This document shows, piece by piece, positions 31,246-34,077 of a stretch of DNA of 34,077 bases; the first letter of the stretch is position 1, and every line of letters starts with the position of its first letter. The notes under the pieces were generated by a model. The model did no database searches and was not told the origin of the DNA. It saw only the letters and a list, made by a program, of their open reading frames with translations. Where the stretch lies: positions 1 to 34,077 of IMG/VR virus record IMGVR_UViG_3300014819_000031. One strand, 5' to 3'. The DNA is from a virus. The translations under genes were made by a program, and so were the position numbers.

Positions 31246-32154
31246 TTAAATAAAAAATTGTCCTATTGAAAGTAATGCAGTAAAAATACCCACAAAGAAT
31301 CTAACAGGATCGGTATCAACATAATTAGACATTAATTCTTTTTCTAATTCGTCTTTTTCTTTTTCACCCTGTCTTAATAAATCTTGATAATTAACAGTTT
31401 GACCACCGAATAAATTAGTTCCTGTATATTTTCCTCTTACATGTCCAACTGCGATTTTAGTTAGTGCTGTGGTATATCTAAAAACCCAAAGTTGAGAAAC
31501 CAAATCTTTAATTGGTTTTTGTACTTTGCATCCAATTAAACCATAATATATAGATGATGTATTTGGTTCTGGTATTAATTTCAAAATTTGATTATCTGGA
31601 TTAAAACGAACATAAGGTCTTAATGCCAATAATTTTTCTCTTGTGTCCAACCAATCTTTTAATACATGCCATGTTACTAGATCATAACCAACATTTCCTA
31701 AAAGATGTCCGAAATAAGCCTGTTGTGCAATAGTGTGTTCAATTGTAAAGAGAGTATTAACACCGCTTGTATTTCCTTGTTCTAATGAAAAAACATCAAC
31801 AACTTTTCTATAATCATCTAAATCAAAATCATAACCTTCAGAGCTATCTGGCATAGATGGATCAGCTGAATTATTCATGTCTGGTGTTATACTAAAAAGT
31901 TTATCAATCCTCAAACCAACTCCTCTTTCATATAAATCGGAACGGAAAATTAAATATTCTTCGGTTACACCAGAAAATTTAGTAAACCATTCGATAGCAA
32001 TATCTATCAATTCATACATTTGCTCACTACTAACCTCGATTTCAACTAGTGGTTCGCCTAATGTTCTTCTAACTCTTTGTGCCAAGTGATCATAACTTTT
32101 AATTTTTGAATTAAAAGTTGTGCTTCCGTGAAATGGATTGGGTAATACAGACAT
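31246..32154 (-). CDS. 13: Neck protein, gp13-like
   Basis: The protein has 302 residues (T4 gp13 has 309). The N-terminus has the pattern seen in gp13-type neck proteins: a helix with VRRTLGEPLVEIEVSSEQMYELIDIAIEWFTKF (about 28-60) followed by TEEYLIFRSDLYERG. The middle has DWLDTREKLLALRPYVRFNPD and the tail a basic/acidic helix and a hydrophobic end. gp13 and gp14 close the filled head and bind the tail. T4 gp14 is not next to it here. The call is by pattern in the first 80 residues and length; another virion protein with the same N-terminal fold is possible. A GGTAAGTA box ends 7 nt from its ATG. Confidence 0.65.
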   Translation of the reverse strand: MSVLPNPFHGSTTFNSKIKSYDHLAQRVRRTLGEPLVEIEVSSEQMYELIDIAIEWFTKFSGVTEEYLIFRSDLYERGVGLRIDKLFSITPDMNNSADPSMPDSSEGYDFDLDDYRKVVDVFSLEQGNTSGVNTLFTIEHTIAQQAYFGHLLGNVGYDLVTWHVLKDWLDTREKLLALRPYVRFNPDNQILKLIPEPNTSSIYYGLIGCKVQKPIKDLVSQLWVFRYTTALTKIAVGHVRGKYTGTNLFGGQTVNYQDLLRQGEKEKDELEKELMSNYVDTDPVRFFVGIFTALLSIGQFFI

Positions 32155-32161
32155 ATACTAT

Positions 32162-32169
32162 TACTTACC
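32162..32169 (-). promoter_or_regulatory. Late promoter-like GGTAAGTA
   Basis: On the minus strand GGTAAGTA overlaps the stop of the 95-aa gene and ends 7 nt before the gp13-like ATG. Confidence 0.55.
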
Positions 32170-32452
32170 CATTCAACCCATTCTCTAATTCTAATCTTTT
32201 AGCTTCAATTTGCTCATCTAATTCAATCTCTTCGTTTGTCCATTTAAGTCTTTCGCAGAAGAGTAAATTTTCATAAGTTACTTCTATTTCTTCAAACATA
32301 TCTTCTGGTTTTGGAAGTTCTCCAGATAAAGAAAACATTAAAGAAGATATTTGTTTAATTCTTCTTTCTTTTCTTATTGCGTTTTTGTCAAAATAGTTAA
32401 CTCTAACTGAGTTATCTATATATGCGTCTTTTGTTATAGTTACTGTTTTCAT
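32165..32452 (-). CDS. Unknown 95-aa protein in the head-tail region
   Basis: The protein has 95 residues and is charged and soluble. A short beta-type N-terminus (MKTVTITKDAYIDNSVRVNY) is followed by helices, with an acidic C-terminal end (EIELDEQIEAKRLELENGLNG). No recognised family. It is 3 nt downstream of the fibre-like gene and is probably co-translated with it, and its own stop overlaps the next late promoter. A small tail-fibre assembly partner is one idea, based only on position. Confidence 0.65.
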   Translation of the reverse strand: MKTVTITKDAYIDNSVRVNYFDKNAIRKERRIKQISSLMFSLSGELPKPEDMFEEIEVTYENLLFCERLKWTNEEIELDEQIEAKRLELENGLNG

Positions 32453-32455
32453 AAA

Positions 32456-34077
32456 TTAAGCTGTTACATTAAAAAGTTGTTTTACTCCATTTTGCCAATA
32501 GCTAATATATATCGCATTTGGGTTATAGGATAAAAATATTTCTTTTTGATAAGGCAAATAAGCAATCGTAGAATTTGTGAAATTAATATATTGTAAAGAA
32601 GTATTAGCAATTTTGTTACCACGAAAATAATTTCCTATTATGTTACCATAACAACCATCCGAAATTTCATTTGTATTACAATTATTTCCAACAGTATTAT
32701 ATTTAAAACTAGCACCAACTATATTATAAACAAAATTTTCCCCTATGACATTACTATGATTAGAACTATTAAAAATATTATTAGTAAAATTTATTCCAAT
32801 TTGATTATCCCAAAAATCTTGACCTATTGTGTTATTATTAAATTGCCCATTAAAAGTATTGTCTCTACATCCAGCACCAAAAACATTTAATATGTATTGT
32901 CCTCCACCAGCTAAATTGTTGTTGGTAAATAATCCTAATGTTACATTATTAGAAAAATGCCACTCTGGAATTTTATTATTTGAGAAATTTTGAGATAATG
33001 TATTTTCGTGAAATAAATTTGTAGGTAAAATATTCGATTTAAAATAACTTGATATTTTATTGTCACGACAACTATAACCAAATAAATTTTTGTCTGTATT
33101 ATTTTCAAATATATTTCTCTCAGCACCATATGGAAAATGGTTTTTTGTAGTATTTGATATAAATGTATTGTTTTTAAAATATTGATAGTGTGAAACATTA
33201 CCCGCAATATTTTCTGCAAAAGTACTTCCAAAATTATTCAATTGGCATTGAGTTCCTGTTACATTTTGATTAAAATAATCACCAGCAAGATTCCCCATAA
33301 AATATGTTCCAAATAAATTAAATCCACAACTTCCACCAAATGTATTATTTTCAGTTATACCAAGAAAAATATTAGAATTTGAAGTTGGACCGATTTTTAT
33401 ATTTCTTGCATTGTCTACATAATTAACAGCTTGGTTACTTTCTGGATCGCTATTACTAAATATATATTTTTGGATTCTAGTACTCGTATCGACTGGAAGA
33501 TTTACCAAATAATTGCCATCAGGCTTGTATACTTTAAACCCCCATTGCTCATTTGTTGGAAAATAAGTTAATCCTTCCCTGTAAGGAGATAATTGCCTCC
33601 ATATATCACTGTTAAGAGGACTTGTTCCACTTGGTCTTGATACATATACTGCACAATAATACAATTTGTTATCAATTTTAACTACATCATATTGATTATA
33701 TACTTTACTAGAGTCCCATGTTTCAATCGAAGATAAATTTGGACGGCAGCAATTTACCGTCATATGCCTCCAATCAAAAGGAATATCTATATTTCTTGTG
33801 GTATCTATTCTTCTATTAATCCATCCCTTGATTCCATTTATTGCTCCATATTCTATGATCATTCCAAATACGCTAAAAGCATCAAAATCATAATAAATAA
33901 TATCTGTTGGATATAAATCAGAATATGCATTAACTGCAAATTTATTAACTGCAATTGCCAAAACATTTAATGGCTCGATTGTAGTGCTTGTTTTTACACT
34001 AATATCATTAACGCTTTGGTTCCACCATTTTAATTGAAAATCCGTAATTTTATAATATTGCCCAGCAACCAACTGAG
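32456..34077 (-). CDS. Asn-rich beta-helix fibre or tail protein (N-terminus off the window)
   Basis: The frame is open to the right edge, so the true start lies outside; 540 residues are visible. Counting from the leucine encoded by TTG at 34070-34072, the part near 80-105 (GWINRRIDTTRNIDIPFDWR) is like segments seen in phage tail proteins. Residues about 119-161 (TWDSSKVYNQYDVVKIDNKL, then a W near 158) look like a small carbohydrate-binding module of the CBM5/12 type. From about 235 to 505 the protein is a long run of short imperfect repeats rich in Asn, Gly, Phe and Ile (N-x-F/I-x-x-N), typical of a right-handed beta helix. The C-terminus is short (IFLSYNPNAIYISYWQNGVK). Host glycan binding or an adhesin role is likely. 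Confidence 0.75.
   Translation of the reverse strand, partial: QLVAGQYYKITDFQLKWWNQSVNDISVKTSTTIEPLNVLAIAVNKFAVNAYSDLYPTDIIYYDFDAFSVFGMIIEYGAINGIKGWINRRIDTTRNIDIPFDWRHMTVNCCRPNLSSIETWDSSKVYNQYDVVKIDNKLYYCAVYVSRPSGTSPLNSDIWRQLSPYREGLTYFPTNEQWGFKVYKPDGNYLVNLPVDTSTRIQKYIFSNSDPESNQAVNYVDNARNIKIGPTSNSNIFLGITENNTFGGSCGFNLFGTYFMGNLAGDYFNQNVTGTQCQLNNFGSTFAENIAGNVSHYQYFKNNTFISNTTKNHFPYGAERNIFENNTDKNLFGYSCRDNKISSYFKSNILPTNLFHENTLSQNFSNNKIPEWHFSNNVTLGLFTNNNLAGGGQYILNVFGAGCRDNTFNGQFNNNTIGQDFWDNQIGINFTNNIFNSSNHSNVIGENFVYNIVGASFKYNTVGNNCNTNEISDGCYGNIIGNYFRGNKIANTSLQYINFTNSTIAYLPYQKEIFLSYNPNAIYISYWQNGVKQLFNVTA

Noticed and set aside
32941-33231. Minus-strand 96-aa frame within the fibre gene
   Set aside because: Low-complexity shadow of the Asn-rich repeats.
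1-34077. tRNA genes, CRISPR arrays, insertion sequences, integrase or attachment sites
   Set aside because: No cloverleaf, regularly spaced repeats, transposase or integrase frames were seen; only homing endonucleases represent mobile DNA.

Overview
The window is part of the genome of a T4-like myovirus (Straboviridae-like or marine/freshwater T4 relatives). It carries recognisable T4 homologues for recombination (UvsX, UvsW, UvsY, gp46, gp47), replication (gp43 polymerase, gp44 clamp loader), late transcription (gp55 sigma factor), head assembly (gp23, gp22, gp21, gp4, a probable gp13 and a possible gp16) and the baseplate (gp25). The DNA is very A+T rich, except for the major capsid gene, which is clearly more G+C rich. 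Almost no gene has a Shine-Dalgarno sequence. Start codons instead sit in A/T-rich leaders, often a few bases after a T4-late-promoter-like TAAATA/TAAGTA box. This fits a low-GC host that tolerates SD-less initiation (Bacteroidota is one possibility), but the host cannot be fixed from sequence alone.

Layout, left to right (most genes on the minus strand): 1-4.2 kb holds uvsX (cut by the window edge), a conserved-looking 131-aa protein, a small plus-strand late gene and gene 43. 4.2-5.5 kb is a GT-B-type glycosyltransferase. 5.5-15.9 kb is gene 46, then a roughly 7.4-kb island of a methyltransferase and seven glycosyltransferase-like genes, then gene 47. The island therefore splits the normally adjacent 46/47 nuclease pair. 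15.9-20 kb is gp55, UvsW and UvsY with two homing endonucleases inserted. 20-21.7 kb is a plus-strand cassette: a 75-aa protein that copies a segment of the major capsid protein, a GIY-YIG nuclease, a tandem zinc-knuckle protein and an unknown protein. 21.8-23.1 kb is a lysis-like module (two-TM holin candidate and endolysin). 23.1-26.1 kb holds gp25, gp44 and several plus-strand late genes. 26.2-32.2 kb is the head module 23-22-X-21-4-[HNH endonuclease]-13. The right end is an unknown small gene and an Asn-rich beta-helix fibre-like protein cut by the window edge.

Three threads link the genes. First, gp55 is encoded here and at least eleven late genes have a TAA(A/G)TA box 5-14 nt from the start codon, which predicts leaderless or near-leaderless late mRNAs. 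Second, gp21 is encoded here, and several small plus-strand late genes begin with a short amphipathic segment ending in (L/I)xE. That resembles T4 capsid-targeting sequences cut by gp21 and suggests a set of packaged internal head proteins, one of which mimics the mature N-terminus of gp23. Third, the glycosylation island includes a GT2 fused to a beta-1,4-galactosyltransferase (GT7)-like domain and one GT2-like protein that has lost its acidic metal site, suggesting that the phage builds or remodels a glycan on its virion or host.
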